The notes beneath the pieces were generated by a model that worked only from the letters and a program-made list of their open reading frames with translations, did no database searches and was not told the DNA's origin. A stretch of 64,000 nt of DNA from Climacteris rufus. Its lineage: Eukaryota > Chordata > Aves > Passeriformes > Climacteridae. Each line of letters starts with the position of its first letter. Positions within the stretch are counted from its first letter, which is position 1. Shown here in pieces: positions 37,001 through 48,041 of this stretch. A program made the translations under genes and the position numbers. The stretch is taken from NCBI GenBank assembly GCA_013398175.1, contig VZRZ01008477.1, positions 1,048,415-1,112,414 of the forward strand. The letters are read 5' to 3'.

Positions 37001-40000
37001 GAAGGGGATCCTTAATCCATCCCACTCCTACCAGTTGGATGCTAGTGCCAGCAATAGATACCCAGAGCCTGGAGAGGGACCACAGCTTAGCAGGAGAGTG
37101 CCTGAAGAGCAGTACAAAGGAATCCCAACCACTCCAGAGTGGGAGTCATCAGGGACACAACTAAATTGCCTCTATGCAAATGCACATTGCATGGGGCATA
37201 AACAGGAGGAGTTTGAGATGCAGAGTTATGAGGTCATTGGCATCACAGAGACATGGGCGGGATGGCTCCTGACTGGAGTGTTGGAACAGATTTCCACAGG
37301 ATCTTTAGGAAGGCCAGGCAGGGGACAGCAGGAGGGCGTGTTGCCATCTATGTCAATGATGACTGGAATGCATGGAATTCCACATGGGAATGGATGAGGA
37401 CCTAAGAGCTTATGGGTCAGGATTGAAAGAAGGGCAGGGACAGGTGACCTTATACTGGGGATCTGCTACAGGCTGCCTGACCAGAAAGTCCAAGAAGATG
37501 AGACCTTCTGTACAAAGACAGGAGCAGCCTCACAGTCACAAACCCTGGTCCTCCTGGGGGACTTCATCCACCCCCGTATCTGCTGGAGGGACAACACAGC
37601 AGGGTATAAAGCAACCCAAGAGTTTCCTGGAACACAGTGATAACTTCCTTTTCTGAGTGACAGAGAAGTCAATGAGAAGAGGTGCCACACTGGACCTTGT
37701 TCTCACCAAGGAGGAGCTGGTGGGGAATGTGAAGCTCAAGGGCAGCCTTGGCTGCAGTGACCATGAAATAATGGAATTCAAGAACCTTAGGGCAATGAGG
37801 AAGGCACACAGCAAGCCCAGTACCTGCACTTTAGGAGATCAAACTCTGGTATGTCTGACAGTGATCACAAATCTTCAGTTATAATTGGAAGAAATAACAA
37901 CACAAAGTGACTATGTTTTTCAACAATACATACATGAATTTTTTTATACATAAACAGTCATCAAATGATGAGTAGTGAATAAGTTAAAAATTATCCTGTA
38001 AGAAGACAATTCATTAATGGAATAAAGGGTCAGGGTATCAAATCAGCGCTGACAATCAAACTTTTTTTTTTTTTTTGGTTCCAGCTTTATTTTTACAGTG
38101 AATTAACTATTTAAAGAGCAGGACACTCTCAGTTCAAACAGGAACCTAATGTCTCTCGCTGAAGCCTCAGCACTACACTGGGGCTATCACACAGCTCATT
38201 CTTAAGCAAATGAAATAAAAATTTTGTGAGTGTTGCATATAGTAGAGAGGGTCTTGAGCACCCCAAAAATGGAATCACCAATCAAGAAGCAGAAAGAGGG
38301 GGAAAAAAAAAATCTTTGTATCTTTCCACTGGTTAGAGATGAAACTGTTACCTGATATAACTAATCTGGGAGCACTGAAATAGCAGATGCTTGTGCATTT
38401 GAAGGTGAAGGATCATTGGCAAGCTTTGCACATGCAGACACATGTGGAATAGCAAGAAACTGTACAGATAAGGATAGAATGGCATGGGCAGAGCTTTTCT
38501 AGGAAGCTTGGATTAAACCCATAATATCCAGTTCTTGCCAAGTTCTTGCATTGCTGCTCATTTCCACAAACGCATCCAGAAATTCAATATACAATACCAA
38601 AACTGCCTTTGTAAAGGAAGAACAAAACCAAAATAACATCTTCTGGTTTTGACTTCTGCTTTTGCAGGAGACAAACTCTAAAAAGAAGTGATTCAGACCA
38701 AAATCAGCATAACCTTTTCTTATAAAACAACACAATCCCCTCAGGATTTGACTAGATATAATTTTGTTCTAATTTCTTTTCCGTTTCCTTTCATGACCTC
38801 AGTCAGTTCTTCAGGATAATTCCTCACCCCTTGTTGGTTTTTTTAATATTAAATTGAGGGTATGATTACAACATATATAGCTCAAATGTTATACAAAATG
38901 ATGCTACTTTTGCTGCATGCCCTATATAAAAAAATATGGAGGTTCTAGAATTTAACTAAAACTTTCCAGCAGGAAACTGCTATAATTTAGATTTATTTAT
39001 TCCTATCAATATGCCAGAAAGCCTTTCTCCTTATATATCACTTCTCAGCAGAACTGGGTAATTCACAATATTATTTAAGCAATTTATTATTTAAGAATAT
39101 TATTCACAAGCCATTTATATGCATTTTTCCAGTGAAGTAATTTGCTACAATATTCACAGTCAAAATCCATAGAGAGAGAAGGAGAGTCAAAGCAATTTAA
39201 GTATTCAAACTAGCATCCGTGACAGCACTTGTAGTATTTACTTGGATTTACTTTCCTTTTTCCAAAAGTGGCCTAATTCCACCAAAAGGGGAGAGTAGAG
39301 AAGAGGAAGGGAAAGAATGCAATAAAAGCATGCACAAAATCACTCTACAAACAGGATTTATCCTGAACTGTAATGTATTTTCAGGTGAACTGGACAGTGA
39401 AAGAATCAAAGCTTTAGCATCTCTACAGAAGGCAACCCTTGCTCAACCAACTGATTTCAAGGCATCACAATCCCTGACTTCAAGCACACACATGCCCATG
39501 GCACATGCACCCTAACCTTTTTTTCCCAGACAATCCCTATTTGACCTGCTCTGCCCACTTAACCAACCTGACAACTCCCTGCTAGCAGCCCCTTATTCAT
39601 CAGCCCCTTTGCATTCCCCCCTGCCCATGCTGCCACCATTTCTCTACTGTTATCCTCACACAGATGCAAAGCATCATTGCTATTTTGCACCACAAGTAGT
39701 TAACACTAATGTTAATATTTAATCTTTAAATGCAATGCAATGCAAAACCTTCAGGAGATGAAGCAGGGCACTCCAGAAAAGTCCACACCTAAAATACATA
39801 TATGGTACATAATTTGTCTTGAGAAGCTGACATCTTACAGGAAAAGTCCCACGTCCCTGCCACTGGTTTGGGGAGTTTCTGTAGTGTCACACAGCCCATG
39901 TTATGAACCCACAGCCTCTATACCATGAGCATCTAGGAGTTGTGACAGCACCCTCCAGCTCAAATAAGGTAAGGGATGGGGAACAGAAAGGGCATATAGA

Positions 40001-40103
40001 GTGCAGGACTTGAACTGGGCAACACTAGGACAGACACACAATTTTTCCTGTTATACCATCTGCCAGTGCAGCCACAGGCAGCCAAATGGAAAAATCAGCT
40101 CAC
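31063..40103 (-). other. GLP1R: GLP1R intron 7
   Basis: A 9.0-kb intron. It contains a CR1 endonuclease-domain fragment (36930-37860). A moderately GC-rich stretch at about 31340-31710 matches nothing I know. The rest is AT-rich with short chance frames. Confidence 0.75.
36930..37860 (+). mobile_element. CR1 LINE, internal ORF2 endonuclease fragment
   Basis: Decayed CR1 coding sequence on +, opposite in orientation to GLP1R. Fragments in shifted frames are diagnostic of the APE-type endonuclease: LNCLYANAHCMGHKQEE, YEVIGITETWAG (near 37140-37260), LLGDFIHPRICW (near 37551-37586) and SDHEIMEF (near 37756-37780). The catalytic His of the SDH motif is still readable, but the Asn of the GDFNHP motif is Ile and frameshifts break the frame. 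The reverse transcriptase and 3' end are absent. Confidence 0.88.
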
Positions 40104-40263
40104 CCCAGCCAATGCAGAGATAAAGCCGAAAAATCCTCTGCTCAGAGAAGACCGAAACCACCAGCAGTGTGTACAGGTACATGCCTTCCACCAGCAGCCA
40201 GTAGTAGTTTGCAGCCACACAATACTGCATCATCACAAAGACCAAACGGCAGCTGAGTGATTC
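40104..40263 (-). CDS. GLP1R: GLP1R exon 7: TM3, ICL2 and TM4 start
   Basis: A 160-nt exon encoding ESLSCRLVFVMMQYCVAANY and YWLLVEGMYLYTLLVV, then SVFSEQRIFRLYLCIGWG with the last Gly split. It contains the disulfide Cys226, Gln234, Asn240, Glu247 of the class B HETX motif, and the TM4 GWG motif. ICL2 has SEQRIF where human has SEQWIF. Acceptor is ccacag, donor gtgagc. It starts at phase 0 and ends at phase 1. Confidence 0.97.
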
Positions 40264-41727
40264 CTGTGGCGGAAGAAAGCACAGCCCAAATTAATGCAAC
40301 GAGGACTGAGACTATAAGGATACTAAGCCAAAAGACTGCTTCTCTTTCCTACTCTTGCTCCTCAAAAAAAAGCTTGCTAAACTGATTGCATATTTTATTG
40401 CTGAAGGGACAGGAGCCATTAATAGGTGCTAAATACAGCAGACAGATGCTTTCAACAACATTACTCCTTTACAAAAAAAAAAGTACATGTTCCGTATTTT
40501 CCCCTCAATGGGGAAAATTTTGAAAAGCACAAAGAAAGATGAGAAGAACAAGTGAAAGTGAATCTTTTCACTTTCCTGGATACTCTATTCTGTAGTTGAG
40601 AATTTCTCTATTAAAGAGAAAACAGTGGATGACATAATGCTGACAATTGCCAGAGCAAAGGATTTTTTATAGAATAGCAATATTGTCCAGTACACCACAT
40701 TTAAGTGCAAATTCTCTCATAGCTGGTAAATTACAGAGATGATTCAATAGGGCTTTAGATATGTATGAAATGTGATTACCTAATTAATATACCCATCAGG
40801 TCTGATGAAACCACTATTGAGTAAACTGTGTGTAAAATCACAAAGTCTAGGTTTTTTTGGAAGGAGGAAATGACTGACAATCCAATACAAACATTTCCAA
40901 ACCATTTAAGGTGTGTATGAGAATGTTATTTTCTGGCAGCTGATACACTACAGCTGAGAAAAAAAATCAGCCATCATATGAGATTCACTATGTGGTATCA
41001 GCACTTAGGCAGTGTCAGAAAAGGATGGGTACTAAGGATGCGTCAGAAGATTGACCCTTTCAACACCAACCCTGTATTGCAGCAGCAAATGCTGCACCCG
41101 TGTTTTAGAATCACAAGTGCTATACAGATAATAAATTCACCCTTCTTTGAGGATTCAAATACATTTTGCATTCCAAATCCACATGGGGAAGGGCATGCTT
41201 TCATCATATTTACAAGACAGTTGTATATACTCTCTCATCAATTAGAAGTGTTTGATTAGCCTGTTCCTCCAAAGCTTTTCTAAATGCTTTCAAATTTGCA
41301 TTTTAAGCAGTTACTTCCTTTTTTTCCCCCCCCCGTCATCAAGAGATTATAAAGACCACCAAGAACAACCAACTTATCTGGTCATTAGACAACATGGACA
41401 GTTCTATCACAAAAGGTGCTGGCATAAGAAAATGAATGACCTCTTGCCACTGCTAAAAAGAAATTAAACTGCAGCATTTGTAACAAGCATGGAAAGAAGA
41501 TATGGGCATTGGTGTATAGATATATATATATATATAAAATACATATATGGTATGTATATATATATATATAAAATTCAACTTGTTCCTCTATCTAGTAGGG
41601 GAAGGCTTCCCACAGGTAAACAAATATGTCATGCCATCAACTGAAGAATTAAATTACTTGCTGTCATGCAGACACACCACAGTGATGACTCCAATATCCT
41701 AAGAACAGCCACAGTGTCTGCCCTTAC
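40264..41727 (-). other. GLP1R: GLP1R intron 6
   Basis: A 1.5-kb intron. It holds an interrupted TA dinucleotide microsatellite around 41516-41572 (described separately) and a C-rich run near 41327-41335. No transposon recognised. Confidence 0.75.
41516..41572. repeat. Interrupted (TA)n microsatellite
   Basis: Two TA runs of about eight or nine units each (41521-41536 and about 41555-41571) are separated by a short AATACATATATGGTATG-like interruption. It lies about 155 bases downstream of exon 6 on the GLP1R strand. Confidence 0.9.
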
Positions 41728-41881
41728 CTGGAAGGCTATAAGCCCTTCCCACTGGTGCTCTTGTGTGGCTGTGCTGTACATCCACTTCACCACTGAGTCT
41801 TTAATGAAAACAGATATAGCCCGGAGGATAAAAGAGGTGAAGAGGTTCAGGTGAATGTAATTCCTTGTGCAATGCAGATGT
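41728..41881 (-). CDS. GLP1R: GLP1R exon 6: ICL1, TM2 and ECL1
   Basis: A 154-nt exon. It completes the split Arg codon and then encodes HLHCTRNYIHLNLFTSFILR, AISVFIKDSVVKWMYS and TATQEHQWEGLIAFQ. It carries the class B ICL1 RHLHCTRNYIH signature with His180 of the HETX network. Arg190, Lys197, Lys202 and Trp203, which contact ligand or shape ECL1 in human, are unchanged. Acceptor is ttttacag, donor gtaagg. Confidence 0.97.
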
Positions 41882-44800
41882 CTGTAAAATAAAAAAGCCA
41901 GTCATGATCCACTACCTACACAAAAAATGCAACATCACACACAGGACTGAAGGAAATCATGAGGCACCAGAGGAAATCCCATAACTTGAGAATGGCTGTA
42001 GGGATTTCAAACTGTCTTTGGGAAGAAAACACTATCAATGAAAACACATTCAAAACCTCAGCCCTTAGAGTGAGTGTTTGGGGAAAGGAAGAAGATAGGT
42101 GTGTTCAGAAAAAAAAATACTTTAAAAGTTTAAAAACTGTAAAAATAAAGTCATTTTCAGAAAACATATCTGAACAGACTAAAAAAGTCAAGTTTCACAT
42201 AATGCTGAAGCTAATTGCTTTGAATTGACCCCAATGTCACTGCGCCAGTTTACCTTGGCAAAGCTCAGGACTGGTGTGCAGTGCAGCCTCTGGCTGTGCT
42301 CAAACCCACAATGAAAAAACATCCACCTGCAAATCACCCTTTGACAACAAGAGAAAAATCTGTATTCAAATTGCCTTATTGGAGAACAGTAAATATTTTC
42401 TGTAGAAGTAAAAGGAACCAATTTTTCACCTCTGCATTCAGAATTAAAAACAAAAAATAGAGAAAAAATCCTCTGGAATTTCAGCAGCCAGCTGCAAAGA
42501 CAATAAAATTGCTACTTGTAAAAAAAAAAAAAAAGCATGTTAAGGGATAGCAAAAGAAACTGCAGTCATTTAAATGTCATCCAATTGCAGAGTGCTGCCA
42601 ATATTTTCCCAGCCTTATTCATAAACATTTTTCTTCTTCAGCTCTGCAAAGGTACACACTTTGCCTCAAAGGAAGTTACACTGGGTAGGACTCATTTTAG
42701 ATGCTAAAAAATAGATGTAACATATGGTAATCAGCAATTGTTCCAGCAAAATTTTCAGTGAACTTGTGCTTTGAATGTCTGTTTTTTACAGCTCTATAAA
42801 TTCTGGTAAAAGAATTGACTTAGTCTGAATGTTAGAGGTTTGCACTGAACAACTTGCTTTTCACAGGTCACATAGAATTTTTTGAATCACTTTTAAGTCA
42901 CAACTTATTTCAAAATTTAACTGTTAGTAATATTTATTTTCCTTAAACTCAAGATCAATTTGTTGCTACCCTTCAGAACTGCTACAGATTTCAATCTGGT
43001 TGAAAAAGTTATGTAAATTAGGCAATTGAAGAAAATAGGTTGCACATAGTTACTGAATATTTTTGCTACAGGCAATGCTAGTTATTCAAATTATTTCAGT
43101 CATGAAGTTACGGGCGTAATTCAGCTTCCACCACTGAAATTACAGATTTTCCTTCCATTTCTTTCAGAGGATGCAAAATAGGACTCTAGAGAGATGCTGT
43201 TTGCTCTGTTGTGTCATCTTTAAAGACAAAGATAAAGGTTATTCTGTAGTCTAAGAACTTAAAAAGGCCCATCAGCATTTGTGTGTCATTGAATTAGATT
43301 TTGATCCCCATTTGTTGAGGCTGAGCAGCTCCAGGGAGACACGACAAGCAGAGATTCCAGTCAGAATCTAGCATCTGCAATTCACATGGTCTTGTATTTC
43401 ATGAGATCCTGGAACAAGTTGTCTCCTGATAGACAATTTAGACAGGAAAACACAAAATGGATTGATGGCATCGTTTTAAGAAGACTCTTGGTACCTTTAA
43501 CATCTCTGGAACCTCATTTTCAAAATGAGAAGCACACACTTGTGTACACTTCTACAGTCTCTGCTTCACAGATGAAGGAAAAAATGCTAAAGCAGCACCC
43601 ACAAAAGTCAGAGCATCAAAATACCCTCTCTCCTACGAGTCTTTGGTGACAAACTCACTCTTTGTTCCCTGCCAGAAAAATTGTTTCTTCCTTCCTTCAA
43701 AAACTATATGGCTGTGCTCTGTGACCTTTACATTTAGGCTGCTACGATTACTCAAAAAGTATCACTGATAGGTGAAATGAGGAGAAAACAGTTATCCTGG
43801 GAGACATTTGGAGACTTTAAGACCATCTGGTGTTTTGTCAGACAGGTCCCAAAGTTGCACAGGTACAACACACACAAATCATAATCATCACATGGCATTC
43901 ACAGAGGGTGAGCATGTCTCTGCACTTCTGCAGTCATTTTAAAACTTCTTTGAGATTGCCCACCTATGCTTCTTCACTGGAAGGAGAACGGATAATACAG
44001 TGCTAAAAGGCATGGTACAGTATGAGAAGGCTTGCAACATTTTAGTTTTGAAAATTAGACGTTAAAAGCATGACTGATCTTTTAAAACACATAAGGAAGG
44101 AAAGGAAAGGGACTGCCTTCCTAAAAGTGTAGTGCAGGCACCAGAGCAAATGGTCAATAACTGCCAATGATAATTCTTCAGTCAGGGAAGAAAGTTTCTT
44201 AAGGATCAGATCAAGTTTCCTTGACTTGATTTCAAGTAAGAGTACCAGGAGATGGAACAATATACTTTTTTAGGAGGCAGCCTCATCAGCACACAGAGGG
44301 ATGGGATCTGGCTATGAAGAGCAGCAAGGAGCAGAACTTCATAGCAAAGGGACTTCTTTCCCCCAACAGAACATCTTCATGTTTTCTAAGTATGTCTCCT
44401 TTGCTCAGCATCCCGAAACTGAAACAAAGCTAGGCTGGAATCAAAACATATCTTGCATTCACAGAGGAAAAAAAAAGATCCCTACTGTGTTTTGGTCTGG
44501 TTGGGTTTTTTTTCTTTTCTTTCTTTATTTTTTTAGCCAAACATACACAGTGTATCTTTGGTGTGTGCAACCAAGAGTGTCTAAATTTTTATTTGCTCCA
44601 TGGAATTTGTTGGTGCAAACCTGGATGAACTCAATATGTCACTATGGCCAGCTGACAGCAACTTATTCCACATCAATTTTCAAGTTTCAAATTAGATTCT
44701 CTTCCATATTGCAAAAGAAGGATTTCTGAAAGTTCTCCAAAAAGAAAAATGGTGTCAAAAATCCATTTCTGCACACCTTACTTGGGAAGGCTGGGATATA

Positions 44801-45225
44801 GACCAGACTGAGATTTATGCTCTGTGTAACTCCAAGCAAGGCAAGACGAAATTTTTTATCCTAAATGCTCTTGCCCATATCAGATTTGCGCCTCATCTGC
44901 AAGCTGACAACATGAAGGAATGCTTGCATCTCTCTTTTACCCTCTTCCTTTTACCTTCTTCATTGAAACAAAAATTAGCCCAACAAAATATTCTAATTGA
45001 TAAAATGTACCTGTTCCACGTAGTCATAAGGGTAATTGCAAAAGTTTGGCAATTTTACTTGCATTTTGGTAAGGAAGGAAGAAACAAAAGGTGACAAAAG
45101 ATAGAGAAATACTGAAGTGATAGAAGAAGAGAAAAAATAATCAAATGTTTCTGTCAGAAACTGATACTGTCATACAGAAAACCATAAAACCTTCACTGCA
45201 CTCTCTTCAAAGCTTCGCCAGTTAC
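41882..45225 (-). other. GLP1R: GLP1R intron 5
   Basis: A 3.3-kb intron of AT-rich sequence with A-tracts (for example near 42521-42534) and chance frames up to 142 codons (44301-44729, +) that match no protein family I know. No transposon recognised. Confidence 0.7.
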
Positions 45226-45332
45226 CTGAATCCAAGTAGAATGGCAGTTGCTATTACAAGGGCAGAGAAGGAAAGAGCATATCCAATGGTGTATATGATG
45301 GACAAATTCAGGAGCTGTTCTTCTGGTGCATC
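45226..45332 (-). CDS. GLP1R: GLP1R exon 5: stalk and TM1
   Basis: A 107-nt exon encoding DAPEEQLLNLSIIYTIGYAL and then SFSALVIATAILLGF plus two bases of Arg. It is the stalk and TM1. Human has EEQLLFLYIIYTVGY: Tyr148 and Tyr152 are kept, but the residues aligned with Phe143 and Tyr145 are Asn and Ser. This creates an N-L-S sequon at the extracellular tip of TM1. Acceptor is ctctcag, donor gtaact. It starts at phase 0 and ends at phase 2. The stalk just upstream is three residues shorter than in human. Confidence 0.96.
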
Positions 45333-47931
45333 CTGAGAGCATATAAAGAAGAAAAGAAAAACAAAAAGTGGAGGGGGAAAAGACAGAGTTCATGGCCTTC
45401 AGTTCTTCCCTCCCAGCTGCTTTCTAACTTTCTTCGTGATTACCAGAAATCATTCTACTTTCAAGTTTAAATGCACATGTCAAATCAGTGTTCCACTTTC
45501 CGTATGCTCTACAGAAATGAAAATTTAATCTTAATTCCTCAGCTGCTACCAGATGTTCACTTAAACAGTTGGGTTTTGCAGCCAGGCTAGAAAAATAGAT
45601 AATGTGACATTATTTCATAATAAAGTTGGAGAGACATGAATTATTACACAAGCAAGTCTTAAAGCAGACGGCAGGAAGCACAGACACAACTCAGACCTGC
45701 AGTAAAAATGGCAAAGCTAATCTTTTCAGACTTGAGGATTCAAGCAAGTCTCCTTACTGTGGTAATGAGGGGTATCCTTTGGCTACATGTATACTTGGAA
45801 GTAAAACAAGCCAGGTTCTATTTGATGATTTTGAGGCAAAGCATGCCTTGCACTCATGCAACTAAACCCTCTTCTGCCCCCGAATGGTCTGTCTTCTGCC
45901 TCAACTATGCAACCTCCTGTTAAGAAACCACAGCCCAACAGCATCTGATGACCTGGGTGTTACAGCACTGTTTGAGAGGGAGTGACCTGGTGGGGACCAG
46001 AGCAGTGGGGGCTCACTTCAGATTCACTGAAAACTATTACTGAGATGCTTGCTTGAAAATTCTGGCCAAAATCCTTATAGAGAAGAGAGTTACTTGAAGC
46101 GGTACAAGCAGGTCTGAATTATAACACAGGGTTATTGCTCAGCCTCCAAGGCACATTCATAGTCACTATTCTGGTTCATCTCTAGGCATGTATCTTTGTC
46201 TAAATAGGCTCAGGCATTTTACTTCCCCTCTTCAAGCTGTTAATTCTGCAACTGACTCCTGAGACCTGTGCTGTACAAAGGAATATATTCCTTGTACTTC
46301 AGAAATTAAGTACAGTTATTCAGATGCACTTTACACAGCCAGGTGAATTTAATATGAACATACAGGCTGTTCCTCAAGGATTTGCTAGGTTAATGCTTTA
46401 AAAGGAATGATGTGAAAGTTGCCTTATGAAAAGGAAAATCTCTTCAGTATCAAAGCTTAGGCAAATTACCGAAACCTGACAATTTAAAACATGTACCCAG
46501 ATCAAAATGACATCATACACCTGAAGTAAACAATGTCATTTTATAAATAGTCACTAACAAACACTTTGGAATCTTTTTTAGTAACATTTGTAATATAACA
46601 CACGGCAAACTTATAAAAACATCTTCTTGTTCTCATATGCCAGATGCATAAAACAAAGTAAGTTATTACTGGGCTCTATATATATTAGCTGGAAAACCAC
46701 ACATGGCTATTCAAATTTCAAGTAGTGACACCATGTACACAGGGTTTCGGAATCCAGATAAGTTGATGTAAAATTGGAGGCAGGTGCCAAACAACCAAAT
46801 GTTACTATTAGGTATCTCATTCCTTGGCATGTCTCAACACAACTCTGGAAGAAATCATAATGGCAAACAAGGAAAAGTCAAACAACTGGGCTTACACATT
46901 GCATTAAGACAATGTGCTCTACTGGTATACCCCAGAACACAAAAGGGACAAGGAATAAGGCTGCAAATAAAAGGAAAAGGTTAAATTTTACATATTTGGA
47001 AAACAGAAACTATCTCTTTTCCCACCTCTTCCTAGTCTGCAGCCACCTATTCCTTCTGAAGAATGAGAGATGAAGCAATGGGAACTACAGAGGGAATGGG
47101 AACTACAATGGGAACTACAGATCCTGCAGCTCTTGGAATTTTCATAAACTTGAACTCTTTTGCCTTGGCAATGCACTAGTTCCCAGTACCCCAGGACAGA
47201 GAGAAAGCACTCAGTTTCTGTGAGGAAAAGCATCACCCTTGGAGGTTCACAGTAGTAGTGGTATCACGTGTCATGGGAATGCACACAGTGTACTAGCTGA
47301 CGCCAATGGCTGTCAAAAATCCTCTGAAAATCCCTGTGCTTGCCTTCATTTGATGCCAGGCATCTCAGCTCCCTGCAGAGCATAAAGCATGAGGGCAAGA
47401 AAATAACACTGACAAGCCTAATTCCATTGCCCACAGAAAATGAAGGTAAAAAGACAAAAAAAAAACCTCACAAAAAAAAAAAGCAGGGACTACCCCCTGC
47501 CCAAAGGTGAAAAGCAAATATCCTTCAGTTCAGTTCATCTTAATCACCTTAATAGCTGCTAACAGAGGGAGCAAATGGTCATCATTATAATGACGTGACA
47601 ATGGAAAAAAGGCAAAGGAATAACATTAGGTCACTCCTGCAGTTGGAGCAGGCTGCAGTTGAGCTCCTGGCACTGCACCACAGCTGGGATGACCCAAGTC
47701 ACTTCTCTCAGCTCTCACGTACATTTAAACATGCTCTCATCTACCCTCCATGTTTCCTTTGGTGAAGGGGAGAGACCTGACGTCCCTTGGCATTAGGCTC
47801 ACTGAAGTGAGTCAGTAAGGATTGCTTTGACAGGGCAAAACTGCATGGGCATCAATGACCATTTTTTATCTCTTCTGCTTTGTCCTAAACAACAGCAGCA
47901 ACAGCAGGGGAAAAAAGGGAAAATCTCTTAC
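45333..47931 (-). other. GLP1R: GLP1R intron 4
   Basis: A 2.6-kb intron. A short imperfect duplication of 'ggaactac' words sits near 47089-47120. Nothing else recognised. Confidence 0.7.
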
Positions 47932-48041
47932 CTGGTCAGAGGACTCACACTCAGACAGGTTTCTCCAGGGCACGGTTGAATTCTCCTTCAGCAGCCATGT
48001 CCCCTCCAAGGTGCAGAAGCGGTACACCTGCCCATGCAGCA
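47932..48041 (-). CDS. GLP1R: GLP1R exon 4: end of ligand-binding ectodomain
   Basis: A 110-nt exon. It completes a Val codon, then encodes LHGQVYRFCTLEGTWLLKEN and STVPWRNLSECESSDQ. This is the last part of the class B hormone-receptor (HRM) domain, with the Cys aligned to human Cys104 and Cys126 and the W-P-W pattern. The N-S-T sequon aligns with human Asn115. A second sequon, N-L-S, arises because human Asp122 is Asn here. Acceptor is ctggcag, donor gtaaga. It starts at phase 1, as expected from the human boundary after Ser94. The upstream exon is not in the window. Confidence 0.95.

Larger units (their letters stand above)
17357..48041 (-). other. GLP1R: GLP1R gene (5' exons missing from window)
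   Basis: Glucagon-like peptide-1 receptor, a class B1 (secretin-family) GPCR of the plasma membrane. It binds GLP-1 through its ectodomain and helical core, and couples mainly to Gs to raise cAMP. Ten coding exons were assembled by eye from right to left. Lengths are 110, 107, 154, 160, 61, 70, 89, 139, 42 and 168 nt; all have AG acceptors and GT donors, and phases are consistent. They encode 366 residues that align with human residues 95-463 with only one 3-residue length difference, just before TM1. The choice of GLP1R over GCGR and GLP2R rests on the TM6 string IPLLGTHEVIFAF, DEHARG in ECL3 and CWTRN.NMNYW in ECL2. The signal peptide, first ectodomain helix and first two disulfide regions (exons 1-3) are not in the window. 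The gene is intact where visible. Confidence 0.95.

Noticed and set aside
44301..44729. 142-codon + frame in GLP1R intron 5
   Set aside because: Phe-rich because of T-rich DNA, no family resemblance, and no supporting splice or poly(A) context.
47089..47130. Three near-copies of 'gggaactaca' in a row
   Set aside because: A tiny imperfect duplication with no further structure.
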